A DNA stretch of 64,000 bases, taken from positions 496,001 through 560,000 of the forward strand of contig NZ_JACCBV010000001.1 in assembly GCF_013409785.1 (NCBI RefSeq), in the 5' to 3' direction. This DNA comes from Microbacterium immunditiarum (GTDB lineage Bacteria; Actinomycetota; Actinomycetes; Actinomycetales; Microbacteriaceae). Below the pieces are notes generated by a model. It searched no databases. It was not told the DNA's origin and was given only the letters and a program-made list of their open reading frames with translations. A program made the translations under genes and the position numbers. Shown here piece after piece: positions 25,274-33,763 of the stretch. How positions within the stretch are numbered: the first letter of the stretch is position 1; each line of letters begins with the position of its first letter.

Positions 25274-27027
25274 GATGCCCCCTCAAGCGGTGCTCCGAGG
25301 TATGCGTCCACGACCTGTTCTTGGGCGAGCACCTCGGCCGGCGGACCCTCCGCGATCACGGCGCCGTCCGCCATGACGATCAGGCGGTGGCAGACGGGCG
25401 CGATCGACTGGATGAGGTGCTCGATGAGCAGGACCGCGCATCCGGATGCCGCGAGCCGTTCGACGCTCTGAAGCACGAGCGCCTGCTGGTCCGCGGTCAA
25501 ACCAGCGAGCGGCTCGTCGAGGAGAAGGACCGGCTTGTCGGCGGCGACGAGCCTGCAGATCTCGATGAGCCTGCGTACGAAGGTCTGGGCTCCCGCCGTC
25601 GTCCGCACGTGCGCGAGTCCGTACTCTTCGAGCACTTCGCGCGCCCGCGGACGACTTGCCCCACCCACCAGCACGTTGTCGAGCGCCGTGAGCGACGTGA
25701 ACAGCCGCGCTGCCTGGAACGAACGGGCCACTCCACGGGTGTAGCGGATCGGTGTCGGAACAGTCGTGATGTCGTCGCCGAGCACGCGCACACTGCCGGT
25801 GTCGGGCTGGATGACCCCCGTGATCACGTTGCAGACCGTGGTCTTGCCCGCGCCGTTGGGGCCCATGAGGCCCACGATCTCGCCGGGCCGCACCGCGATC
25901 GTGACGTCTTTGAGCACTTCGAGGCCGCCGAACCGCTTGCTGACCCCCACGACCTCGACGGCCGGCGCAACGTCAGACGGCGGGGCCGGAGGCTTTGCCA
26001 GCTCGGCGATCTCGGCGCTTGTGACGTGGATCTCCTCCACCGCCGCGGTCGGATCCGCCGATCTCCCGGCCAATCGCCGGAACAACCGCTTGATCAACCC
26101 GACGACGCCTCGGCGCGCCCCCTTCCGGGCCGAGAGCATCCAGATGATCGCGAAGGCGACGACGTACTGCAGGATCTGCGCGTACAGGCTGGTCTGGATG
26201 TCGGTCGAGAGGTTGATCGCGACCGCCTCGAGACCGAACACGACGACCGTGCCGATGAACGGGCCGGCCACGGTGCCGGCGCCGCCGACGAAGACGGCCA
26301 GGATCCCCGAGATGAGCAGGTCGATCCCCAACGCGGTCTCGGGCTGGGCGTACCCGAGGTAGTACGCCTGCACTCCCCCGCCGATCGCAGTCAGCCCGCC
26401 GCTGATCGCGTAGGCGATCATCCGCTCTCGACCGACCCGTACGCCCACAGCCTGCGCAGCGGTCGCGTCATCCTTGATGCTCAGCCAGCGCCGGCCCATC
26501 GGAGAAGAGAGGATGCCGAGGTTGACCGCAATGGCGACGAAGACGAGTCCGAGGAGCAGATACGCGGCGAGGTCCACCGACGTGAGCTCGTAGATGATGA
26601 TGCCCTCGTTGCGGCCGATGAGCTGGATCGCGGTCACGGAAGCCGCGGCGATCTCGTAGATGATGAGGGTGAACACGGCGAGATACAGGCCGGTCAGCCC
26701 GAGTGCCGCGGCGGCTCTCACGATGACGGCGCCGAGCACGGCGCAGACGACGGCAGCGCCGAGGATCGGCAGCACCATCCCGGTGCCCGCGTTGAGCGAG
26801 AGCACCATCGCATAGGAGCCGATGCCCCAGAACAGCATGCTCGACAGTGCGAGCTCTCCGAGAATGCCGCCGACGATGTTCCAGGCGTATGCGAAGAAGA
26901 GGACGACCAGTCCGTTCACGAGAGTCGGCGCGACGGAGCGACCCACGAGCGGCCACAGTGCGAAGGCTGCCCCCGCGAGGACGATGAGGATCAGCCACTT
27001 CGTGCTGGTTCGGTGCAAGACGTTCAT
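25270..27027 (-). CDS. Fused LivM permease-LivG ATPase
   Basis: A 585-residue fusion. Residues 1-320 are a LivM-type permease with about ten membrane segments and the LivM pattern GRRWLSIKDDATAAQAVGVRV. A 50-residue linker leads to an ATPase (about 345-585) with Walker A GPNGAGKTT and Walker B VLLLDEPLAGL. The usual LPYGxQRR signature is degenerate here (TAGAQTFVRRLIEICR), so this site may hydrolyse poorly while LivF keeps a canonical one. The ATG at 27027 overlaps the livH stop. Such fusions occur in actinobacterial importers of aromatic or other organic acids. Confidence 0.88.
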   Translation of the reverse strand: MNVLHRTSTKWLILIVLAGAAFALWPLVGRSVAPTLVNGLVVLFFAYAWNIVGGILGELALSSMLFWGIGSYAMVLSLNAGTGMVLPILGAAVVCAVLGAVIVRAAAALGLTGLYLAVFTLIIYEIAAASVTAIQLIGRNEGIIIYELTSVDLAAYLLLGLVFVAIAVNLGILSSPMGRRWLSIKDDATAAQAVGVRVGRERMIAYAISGGLTAIGGGVQAYYLGYAQPETALGIDLLISGILAVFVGGAGTVAGPFIGTVVVFGLEAVAINLSTDIQTSLYAQILQYVVAFAIIWMLSARKGARRGVVGLIKRLFRRLAGRSADPTAAVEEIHVTSAEIAELAKPPAPPSDVAPAVEVVGVSKRFGGLEVLKDVTIAVRPGEIVGLMGPNGAGKTTVCNVITGVIQPDTGSVRVLGDDITTVPTPIRYTRGVARSFQAARLFTSLTALDNVLVGGASRPRAREVLEEYGLAHVRTTAGAQTFVRRLIEICRLVAADKPVLLLDEPLAGLTADQQALVLQSVERLAASGCAVLLIEHLIQSIAPVCHRLIVMADGAVIAEGPPAEVLAQEQVVDAYLGAPLEGAS

Positions 27028-27890
27028 GCGCGACGGGCCCTGTTCGACGTCGTGGAGACGACCCGCTCGATCGAGAGGATCGCGAGGAAGGCGACGAAGA
27101 TGACGACGCTCGTGAGGCTCGGGTCGATGAGGCTGTTGAGCACCGCCTGCGCGATGCCGTAGAAGAAGCCCACGAGAACGACCCCGAACATCGACAGGCG
27201 AGCCGCGATCGAGACGATGAGGGCAACGATGAGGAAACCGAACCCGAGCGTCGGTGAGACCGGCTGGATCGTCATGAGCAGGCCGCCCGCGACGCCCGCC
27301 ATCGCGCCCCCGAGGCAGAAGACCGCGACGAAGACCCACTGCACGGGAACCCCGATCGCGTAAGCGCCTTCGGTGTACCGGCCCGTCATCCGCATGAGCC
27401 GCCCGCTGAGGGAGTAGCGCAGCCACACCATGAACACGGCGCTCAGGGCGACCGCCACGAAGAACGCGATCCCGCGGGCCGGGTCCACGGGCACTCCGAG
27501 GATGCGCCATGGCTCCGTCTGCCGGAAGGGCAGCCCAACGAGCTGACCGCCCCACACCAGCTGGAAGATGATCACGAGCAGACTCGAGAGCACCAGCGTG
27601 TACACGACCTGGAGGTTGTGCCCGCCGCCCGCGCTGCGCGACGGCACGATCGCGACGACGTACACGACCGCCGACAGCAGCGCGCACACGACCCCTGCGA
27701 GGACGACGCCGACGTATGCGTTGAGGCCGAGCGCCGCAACGAGCGTGTACACGACGTACATTCCCGCGACGACGGTTGCGCCGTGGGCGAGGTTGACCAT
27801 GTCACCCACGCCGAGCGTCAGCGTGAATCCGAGCGCGAGCAGTACGTAGACCGATCCGATGGACAGGCCCGAGATGATCTCCGCGAGCAT
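27024..27890 (-). CDS. Branched-chain-type ABC transporter permease (LivH)
   Basis: A 288-residue integral membrane subunit with about eight segments. The N-terminus GLSIGSVYVLLALGFTLTLGVGDMVNLAHGA and the later GAMAGVAGGLL region are typical of LivH. It is the first permease gene after the binding protein, from which it is separated by 67 bp containing a strong hairpin. With LivMG and LivF it forms the importer whose cargo is presumably the substrate degraded by the linked enzymes. Confidence 0.9.
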   Translation of the reverse strand: MLAEIISGLSIGSVYVLLALGFTLTLGVGDMVNLAHGATVVAGMYVVYTLVAALGLNAYVGVVLAGVVCALLSAVVYVVAIVPSRSAGGGHNLQVVYTLVLSSLLVIIFQLVWGGQLVGLPFRQTEPWRILGVPVDPARGIAFFVAVALSAVFMVWLRYSLSGRLMRMTGRYTEGAYAIGVPVQWVFVAVFCLGGAMAGVAGGLLMTIQPVSPTLGFGFLIVALIVSIAARLSMFGVVLVGFFYGIAQAVLNSLIDPSLTSVVIFVAFLAILSIERVVSTTSNRARRA

Positions 27891-27914
27891 GATGATCCTC
27901 TAGTTCCGGGTACT

Positions 27915-27950
27915 GCGGTCCGGCAGGACGCCTTCGTCCTGCCGGACCGC
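27915..27950 (-). terminator. Intra-operon hairpin between binding-protein and permease genes
   Basis: A perfect 16-bp stem (27915-27930 with 27935-27950) around the loop CCTT. It has no U tract. It lies between the substrate-binding protein stop and the livH start. In binding-protein operons such structures usually stabilise or partly terminate the message so that more binding protein than permease is made. Confidence 0.7.
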
Positions 27951-27957
27951 CTGGGTT

Positions 27958-29226
27958 TCAGCGAGCCGGCCAGATGAGCTCGTCGCTGCTGGGGTCGCTG
28001 ACGTCCATCTGGACGCCGTCCTGCCACTGGATCATGGTCCCTTCCCACTTCAGGTTGTCGCCGTTCTTCTCGTTGAACGAGAGCCCGCCGCGCATCGAAT
28101 AGAAGGGGAACGGCGCATCCTCCGGTGACGAGAACTCCAGGGAGCGGAGTGCGTCCGCGATCTTCGCGGGATCGGGGCTCGCCGCCTTTTCGATGGCGGC
28201 CGCGATCACCGTGATGATCGCCGGCGCACTTGCCGCGAGCCCGACCATGGGCTGACCGGTCTCCTCCTGGAACGCAGCCGCGATCGCCTCGAGCTCCGGC
28301 ACCGGAGATGCGGACAAGTCGGCCGCATAGGACAGGTCGACCCAGTGGTTCGTCGATGCGCCCGTCGCCTCACCGAACGAGGAGAGGTACTGTCCACCGG
28401 CGATCCACACGAATCCCTGCTCGGGCCGCCAGTCCTGCGCCGCGACCGCCTGCGCGAACAGGACCGCGTCGTTCGGGTTCTGATAGCCGGTCACGAGGTC
28501 GACATCCGCTTGTGCGAGCTGTGCCACGATGGGCGCGAAGTCGGTCGTCGCCTTCTGGTCGTAGCTGATGTTGACGGCCTCCCAGCCCGCCGCTTCGGCT
28601 CCGGCGATCATGCGCTCGGTTGTCGAGGTTCCCGGCGGAACGTTGATGCCGACGACGCCGATCTTCTCGATCGTGACCCCCTGCTCCTTGAGCGTCGCGT
28701 CGATCCACTCGAACGCCTGGTCGCCCCACGCATCCGCACGATTCACGACGCGGAACATCCAAGGCGACTCGGGGTCGGTGACCGCACTGTCCAGCGACGG
28801 GCCGACGAACGGGATCTCGGCGCGGGTGATGATCGGAACGCTGTTGATGACAGTCGCGCTGAGCAGTGGGCCCGCGAAGACGCTGACCCCCTGCGCGGCC
28901 ATCTGCTGCAGCAGCTGGGCGTCACGCGTGGCATCGCTGGCGTCGTCTACGGCGTCGAGGCGCAGCTTCGCGCCACCGAGGCTCTCGATCCCGCCCGCTT
29001 CGTTGATGGCATCGACGGTGAGCTGCAGCGCGGTGAGGTACGGGGTTCCGAATCCGGCCCCGGGTCCGGACAGCGGCAGCGGAGCGCCGATGACCACTTC
29101 CTCGACGGCGGGCCCGTCGGACGGCTCAGAGCCGCCCCCGCCATCGCTGCTACTGCAGGCGGCGAGGGCGAGCACCCCCGCTGATAGTGCGGCAACCACA
29201 CCGACCGCACGACGACGAATTCGCAT
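27958..29226 (-). CDS. ABC transporter substrate-binding lipoprotein, Leu/Ile/Val-binding type
   Basis: A 422-residue extracytoplasmic binding protein of the type I fold used by Liv systems. The signal peptide ends in the lipobox LAAC (Cys near residue 24), then a Ser/Gly/Asp linker. PLPLSGPGAGFG, LTVDAINEAGGI, DASDATRDAQLLQQM and VGINVPPGTSTTERM are typical of the family. AGGAGG 7 nt before the ATG at 29226 decides the start. It is the first gene of the importer-flavoprotein-thioesterase operon and lies under a copy of the locus operator. Ligand unknown; the family also binds aromatic and amide compounds. Confidence 0.88.
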   Translation of the reverse strand: MRIRRRAVGVVAALSAGVLALAACSSSDGGGGSEPSDGPAVEEVVIGAPLPLSGPGAGFGTPYLTALQLTVDAINEAGGIESLGGAKLRLDAVDDASDATRDAQLLQQMAAQGVSVFAGPLLSATVINSVPIITRAEIPFVGPSLDSAVTDPESPWMFRVVNRADAWGDQAFEWIDATLKEQGVTIEKIGVVGINVPPGTSTTERMIAGAEAAGWEAVNISYDQKATTDFAPIVAQLAQADVDLVTGYQNPNDAVLFAQAVAAQDWRPEQGFVWIAGGQYLSSFGEATGASTNHWVDLSYAADLSASPVPELEAIAAAFQEETGQPMVGLAASAPAIITVIAAAIEKAASPDPAKIADALRSLEFSSPEDAPFPFYSMRGGLSFNEKNGDNLKWEGTMIQWQDGVQMDVSDPSSDELIWPAR

Positions 29227-29251
29227 GTGAGGACCTCCTTGTCCTGCCGGG

Positions 29252-29269
29252 ATTCCGACTAGTTGGTAT
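29252..29269. promoter_or_regulatory. Operator site before the importer operon (predicted TetR site)
   Basis: ATTCCGACTAGTTGGTAT, an 18-bp near-palindrome matching those at 20604-20621 and 30050-30067. It lies 26 bp upstream of the binding-protein start codon. Confidence 0.7.
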
Positions 29270-29272
29270 GTA

Positions 29273-29303
29273 CCTTGACAGTCCAGATCGAACTCTGTCA
29301 AGG
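29273..29303. promoter_or_regulatory. 9-13-9 inverted repeat upstream of the importer operon
   Basis: CCTTGACAG (29273-29281) and CTGTCAAGG (29295-29303) form a perfect inverted repeat with a 13-nt spacer, adjacent to the TetR-type site. The right arm contains TTGACA on the minus strand, a good -35, but I see no matching -10 at 17 bp. It may be a second operator. Confidence 0.45.
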
Positions 29304-29331
29304 ACGTTCCAGTGGCCTGCTCCAAGGACGC

Positions 29332-29370
29332 GGAAGGCGCGCAACCGCCGCAACGGCGTGCGCGCCTTCC
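29332..29370 (-). terminator. Hairpin terminator of the tetR gene
   Basis: GGAAGGCGCGCA (29332-29343) pairs with TGCGCGCCTTCC (29359-29370), and the loop can pair further (CCGCCG with CGGCG). It starts 33 bp past the tetR stop and separates it from the importer operon. Confidence 0.65.
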
Positions 29371-29402
29371 TGTCGCTCCCGAATCGCGGCGTGTGCGCGG
29401 AC

Positions 29403-30008
29403 TCAGGAGGGGGCGGGGACTCGGTCCGCTTCGGCCCGCTCGGGCACCGCGAGGCCGTTCAACACGAGCTGTGTGAACTCCGCTGCCACATCATCGGCGC
29501 TGGCCTTGCCGCCCGGCCGGTACCAGTGATACGTCCACATCCCCATGCCGAACATCCCCAGCGCAGCGAGCGTGCTGTCCCGGTCGGCGTCGAACTCGCC
29601 CGCACGCTGACCTCGTTCGATCGTGCGCTGGAACAGTCGCCGGATGTCCGCCTTCTTCCCGTCGATCCGCTCCGCGGCGGAGTCGGAAAGGCTCCGATGC
29701 GATTCCCAGAGGATGACGACATTCGCGCGGTACGAGTGGATCTGCTCGATCAGCTCACGCAGCATCGCGGTCAGAGTCTCACTGGGCGTGAGCCCTTCGG
29801 TCGCGATGCGCTCGAAGCGCTCGAATGCGAAGTCCACGTACGATGAGTGGATCTCGGCGAGCAGATCCTCTTTCGAGTCGAAGTAGTGATAAAAGGCGCC
29901 CTTCGTGAGGGCGGCCGCCTCGACGACCTCGTTGACGGTCACCCGCTCGTAACCCTCGTCGGCGAAGAGCCTGATCGCCTCTGCGACGAGCTTGTCGCGT
30001 GTGTTCAA
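29403..30008 (-). CDS. TetR-family regulator of the catabolic locus
   Basis: A 201-residue TetR/AcrR repressor. The HTH covers roughly residues 5-50: KLVAEAIRLFADEGYERVTVNEVVEAA, then LTKGAFYHYFDSKEDLL. The ligand domain is helical and not diagnostic. The start is a TTG at 30008 with GGGAG upstream. A palindrome at 30050-30067, shared with the two catabolic promoters, precedes it, suggesting autoregulation and control of the whole locus. TetR repressors of such loci usually respond to a CoA thioester intermediate, which is inference here. Confidence 0.88.
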   Translation of the reverse strand: MNTRDKLVAEAIRLFADEGYERVTVNEVVEAAALTKGAFYHYFDSKEDLLAEIHSSYVDFAFERFERIATEGLTPSETLTAMLRELIEQIHSYRANVVILWESHRSLSDSAAERIDGKKADIRRLFQRTIERGQRAGEFDADRDSTLAALGMFGMGMWTYHWYRPGGKASADDVAAEFTQLVLNGLAVPERAEADRVPAPS

Positions 30009-30049
30009 GTTGAGTTCTCCCGCCCGTCTGGTTGATGCGTAGACCGTAC

Positions 30050-30067
30050 ACGCCTACCGGTCGGAAT
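30050..30067. promoter_or_regulatory. Operator site before tetR (predicted autoregulation)
   Basis: ACGCCTACCGGTCGGAAT: right half GGTCGGAAT is strong, left half conserves CC and ACC. It lies 42 bp before the tetR start, between the E2 stop and tetR. Confidence 0.68.
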
Positions 30068-30095
30068 GACCAGTCCGCATCCGAGAGTCGGAAGG

Positions 30096-31508
30096 TCAGT
30101 CCAGCAGCAGCGCGGGCTCCTCGAGGATCGACGCGACGTCCGCGATGAAACGCGACATCCCGTCGCCGTCGATCACGCGGTGATCGAACGACCCCGACAC
30201 CGTCGTCACGAACCGCGGACGCACTTCGCCGTCGACGACCCACGGCTTCTGCCGGATGGTTCCCATCGCGACGATGCCCGACTCGCCCGGGTTGATGATG
30301 GGCGTGCCCGCGTCCATGCCGAACACGCCGATGTTCGTGATGGTGATCGTGCCGCCCTGCTGATCGGCGAGCTGCGTCTTGCCGTCGCGCGCCGTGAGCG
30401 TGAGCTTCTCGAGCGCGCGGGCGAGGTCGCGCATCGAAAGGTCCTGTGCGTCCTTGATGTTCGGCACGAGGAGCCCCCGCGGGGTCGCCGCGGCGATGCC
30501 GAGGTTGACGTAGCGGCGCACGCGGATCTCGGCGCCGTGGTCTGCGTCGACCCACGCCGCGTTGACCATCGGCGTGCGGCGCACGGCCCAGATGACTGCC
30601 CGCGCCATGATGAGCAGCGGCGAGACCCGGATGTCGGCGAAGTCGGGCGAGGACTTCAGCCGCTTGACGAGCTCCATGGTGCGCGTCGCATCGACGTCGG
30701 TCCACACCGACACGTGCGGCGCCGTGTACGCCGATCGCACCATCGCCGACGACGTCGCCTTGCGCACGCCCTTGACCGCGATGGTCTCCTCGCGCTCGTC
30801 GTCGGCAGGCGGGACCGTCGCCGGCGGCGGGACGACGGGGGCGACGGATGCCGCGCCACCGCGCTCGACGGGGATCGTCTCTTCGCGGACCGAGCCCCAG
30901 TCGGGCGTCTGGATGTTGCGGAACACGCTCGCCTGCTCGGCGTGCTTGAGCACGTCGTCGCGCGTCACGTCGCCCGCCGGCCCGGTCGGCACGACATCGC
31001 CGAGGTCGACGCCGAGATCGCGCGCGAGCTTGCGGATGGGCGGCTTCGCGATGACACCCACGGATGCCGCGACCCGCTCCCGAACCTCTGAACCCGACTG
31101 GTGAGCATGACGAACCACACGGCGGCGCGACTGCACGTGGCCGCCCGTGCCGTAGCCGACGAGCACCGACCCTTCGCCGGCGGGCGGCTCGGCAGGCGCT
31201 CCGTGCTCGGTCTGGCCGACGGTGACCGGCGAGGGGCTCGGGGCCGAGGCATCCGTCGCCCTCTCCTCCGCGACGATCGTGATGATCGGCGCACCGACCG
31301 CCACCGTCGTGCCCTCCGCGGCAAGGACCTCGCCGACCGTCCCGTCGAACGGCGACGGCAGCTCGACGAGCGACTTCGCGGTCTCGATCTCGACGAGCAC
31401 GTCGTTCACGGCGACGGTGTCGCCCGGGCCCACGCGCCACGAGACGATCTCGGCCTCGGTGAGTCCTTCGCCGACATCGGGCAGCACGAAGGTCTGGGTC
31501 GTCGTCAT
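30096..31508 (-). CDS. 2-oxo acid dehydrogenase E2 (dihydrolipoamide acyltransferase)
   Basis: The acyltransferase core of a 2-oxo acid dehydrogenase complex, 470 residues. The lipoyl domain is residues 5-80 with the lipoyl Lys in IETAKS; a Pro-rich linker follows, then the E1/E3-binding domain ([17 protein letters not shown], about 155-190) and the catalytic domain ending in the active-site motif [13 protein letters not shown]. It has one lipoyl domain. It lies 23 bp after E1beta, completing E1alpha-E1beta-E2; no E3 gene is in the window. Branched-chain substrates are favoured over pyruvate because the E1 is a two-subunit type and the actinobacterial pyruvate complex uses a single-chain E1. 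Confidence 0.88.
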   Translation of the reverse strand: MTTTQTFVLPDVGEGLTEAEIVSWRVGPGDTVAVNDVLVEIETAKSLVELPSPFDGTVGEVLAAEGTTVAVGAPIITIVAEERATDASAPSPSPVTVGQTEHGAPAEPPAGEGSVLVGYGTGGHVQSRRRVVRHAHQSGSEVRERVAASVGVIAKPPIRKLARDLGVDLGDVVPTGPAGDVTRDDVLKHAEQASVFRNIQTPDWGSVREETIPVERGGAASVAPVVPPPATVPPADDEREETIAVKGVRKATSSAMVRSAYTAPHVSVWTDVDATRTMELVKRLKSSPDFADIRVSPLLIMARAVIWAVRRTPMVNAAWVDADHGAEIRVRRYVNLGIAAATPRGLLVPNIKDAQDLSMRDLARALEKLTLTARDGKTQLADQQGGTITITNIGVFGMDAGTPIINPGESGIVAMGTIRQKPWVVDGEVRPRFVTTVSGSFDHRVIDGDGMSRFIADVASILEEPALLLD

Positions 31509-31531
31509 GCGGGATCCTTTCGCGGCATCCG

Positions 31532-32623
31532 TCAGTACCCGAGCGCCCGGTCGACCGCTTCGAGCACGCGGTCGGCGTCGGGCAGGTAGACACCCTCGAG
31601 TTTGGCGGGCGGGAACGGCGTGTCGAAGCCCGACACCCGCAGCACGGGCGCTTCGAGCGCGTAGAACGCCTTCTCCATGACCGTCGCGGCCACCTCGCTG
31701 CCGAGGGAGTTGAAGCCCGGGGCCTCCTGCGCGTAGACCATGCGTCCCGTGCGCCGCACCGAGTCCAGGATCGGTCCGTAATCGACCGGCGACAGCGAGC
31801 GCAGGTCGACGACCTCGCACGACGTGCCCTCCGACTCGGCGATCGCCGCCGCCTGCAGCAGCGTCGTGACCATCGCGCCGTGACCGACGAGCGTGACGTC
31901 GGTTCCGCGACGCACGACGCGCGACGCGTGCAGCGGCAGGGCGCGGGCGTCGAGGTCGACCTCGCCCTTCTGCCAGTACCGCGCCTTCGGCTCGAGGAAG
32001 ATGACCGGGTCGTTCGAGTCGATCGCGTCCTGGATCATCCAGTACGCGTCGTTGGGGGTCGAGGGGCTCACGACCCGCAGACCCGGCGTGTGCGTGAAGT
32101 ACGCCTCGGGGCTCTCCTGATGGTGCTCGACCGCACCGATGTGGCCGCCGTAGGGGATGCGGATCACCACCGGCAGGCTGAGCGCGCCCTCATGACGGTT
32201 CGTGAGCTTCGCGAGCTGCGTCGTGATCTGGTCGAACGCGGGGAAGACGAACCCGTCGAACTGGATCTCGACCACGGGACGGAACCCGACCATCGCGAGG
32301 CCGATCGCGGTGCCGACGAGTCCCGACTCCGCGAGCGGCGAGTCGAGCACCCGCCGATCGCCGAACTCGGCCTGCAGGCCCTCGGTGACCCGGAACACGC
32401 CGCCGAGGCGGCCGATGTCCTCGCCCATGAGGAGGACGCGGTCGCTGTTCGCGAGTGCGGCGCGCATGCCGGCGTTGAGGGCGCGGCTGAACGGGATCGT
32501 CTGCGCGCCGGTCGGCGCCGGCGCCGTCGACCCCCCGGTCCCTGAGCCTGTCGAAGGGACGGACGACGCCTCGGCAAGGTCAGCGACGGGGCGGGTGCCG
32601 ATGACGGGGTTGGACTCGGTCAC
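31532..32623 (-). CDS. 2-oxo acid dehydrogenase E1 beta subunit
   Basis: A 363-residue transketolase-like E1 beta subunit. [37 protein letters not shown] and [21 protein letters not shown] are typical. The first 40 residues (ending [18 protein letters not shown]) are an extension absent from most homologues; part is encoded by a dispersed 22-bp repeat. The start is a GTG at 32623 overlapping the E1alpha stop (GTGA). It pairs with E1alpha to decarboxylate a 2-oxo acid with thiamine diphosphate. Confidence 0.88.
   Translation of the reverse strand: MTESNPVIGTRPVADLAEASSVPSTGSGTGGSTAPAPTGAQTIPFSRALNAGMRAALANSDRVLLMGEDIGRLGGVFRVTEGLQAEFGDRRVLDSPLAESGLVGTAIGLAMVGFRPVVEIQFDGFVFPAFDQITTQLAKLTNRHEGALSLPVVIRIPYGGHIGAVEHHQESPEAYFTHTPGLRVVSPSTPNDAYWMIQDAIDSNDPVIFLEPKARYWQKGEVDLDARALPLHASRVVRRGTDVTLVGHGAMVTTLLQAAAIAESEGTSCEVVDLRSLSPVDYGPILDSVRRTGRMVYAQEAPGFNSLGSEVAATVMEKAFYALEAPVLRVSGFDTPFPPAKLEGVYLPDADRVLEAVDRALGY
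32537..32558. repeat. Dispersed 22-bp repeat, copy B (inside E1beta)
   Basis: Exact reverse complement of the element at 2384-2405. It lies within the reading frame of E1beta and encodes part of the N-terminal linker VPSTGSGTG. Confidence 0.8.
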
Positions 32624-33759
32624 GATGCCCCCTCCTCGAACGACGACTCGTAGTCGAGGAGCCACCGCCGCTGCTCGTCGATCAAGGGGTGCGGCTCGCT
32701 GTAGACGTGGTCGAACATCTTGGTCGCGGGGATGCCATCGAGGGCGTTGGTGCGCACGCGCGTGTCGTCGGCGACGGCGGATGCCTCGGCCCCGACCTCC
32801 GCGAAGAACGCCTCCGACGCGCCACGGCCCTCGAGGTACGCGCGAAGGCGCGCGATCGGGTCGCGCTTCGCCCACGACTGCTCCTCGTCGGACGCGCGGT
32901 ACTTCGTCGGGTCGTCGCTCGTGGTGTGGGCGCCCATGCGGTACGTGAGCGCCTCGATCGCGCGCGGGCCGGCGCCCGCGCGTGCCTCGTCGAGCGCGAC
33001 CTTCGTGACGGCGTAGCTCGCGATGACGTCGTTGCCGTCGACCGCGATGCTCGGCATGCCGTAGCCCTCGCCCCGACGGTGCAGCGGCGAGCGCGACTGC
33101 GTCGTCACGGGCACCGAGATCGCCCACTGGTTGTTCTGCAGGAAGAACACCTGCGGCGTCTGGTAGCTCGCCGCGAAGACCATCGCCTCGTGCACGTCGC
33201 CCTCGCTCGAGGCGCCATCGCCGTAGTAGACGATGACCGCTTCGTCGCGCTCGGGGTCGCCCGTGCCGGAGCGGCCGTCGAAGACGAGCCCCATGCCGAG
33301 ACCGGTCGCGTGCAGGGTCTGCGCGCCGAGCACGAGCGTGTAGATGTGCGTGTTGCCGTTGCGGGGGTCGAACGGATCCCACCCGCCGTGGGTGAGACCC
33401 CGCATGAGGCGGATGATGTCCATCGGGTCGACGCCGCGGATGCGGCACACGACGTGCTCGCGATACGACGGGAACACGTGGTCCTGCGGGCGGGTCGCGC
33501 GGGCGGAGCCGACCTGCGCCGCCTCCTGCCCGTAGCTCGGCGGCCACAGCGCGAGCTGACCCTGGCGCTGGAGGTTCGTCGCCTGGCGATCGAACGCGCG
33601 GATCACGACCATGTCGCGATAGAAGCCCTCGAGCTCGTCGTCGGTCAGCGCCTCGACGAGGGGCAGATAGCGTTCCGCGGCGGGAGTCGGGGAGAACGAT
33701 CCGTCCGCGGCGAGCACGCGGACGGGTTCTTCGGGCTGGGAGCCGTGGTCCGAAGTCAC
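32620..33759 (-). CDS. 2-oxo acid dehydrogenase E1 alpha subunit
   Basis: A 379-residue thiamine-diphosphate subunit. The cofactor motif begins YYGDGASSEGDVHEAM and ends FFLQNNQWAIS; the phosphorylation-loop-like YRMGAHTTSDDPTKYR matches branched-chain E1alpha. GTG at 33759 follows the aminotransferase stop by 4 bp and is preceded at 6 nt by TAGCGT, which may act as an internal leaderless promoter. With E1beta and E2 it should make branched acyl-CoA primers from valine, leucine and isoleucine, which iso/anteiso-rich actinobacterial membranes need. Confidence 0.88.
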   Translation of the reverse strand: MTSDHGSQPEEPVRVLAADGSFSPTPAAERYLPLVEALTDDELEGFYRDMVVIRAFDRQATNLQRQGQLALWPPSYGQEAAQVGSARATRPQDHVFPSYREHVVCRIRGVDPMDIIRLMRGLTHGGWDPFDPRNGNTHIYTLVLGAQTLHATGLGMGLVFDGRSGTGDPERDEAVIVYYGDGASSEGDVHEAMVFAASYQTPQVFFLQNNQWAISVPVTTQSRSPLHRRGEGYGMPSIAVDGNDVIASYAVTKVALDEARAGAGPRAIEALTYRMGAHTTSDDPTKYRASDEEQSWAKRDPIARLRAYLEGRGASEAFFAEVGAEASAVADDTRVRTNALDGIPATKMFDHVYSEPHPLIDEQRRWLLDYESSFEEGAS

Positions 33760-33763
33760 CGTT

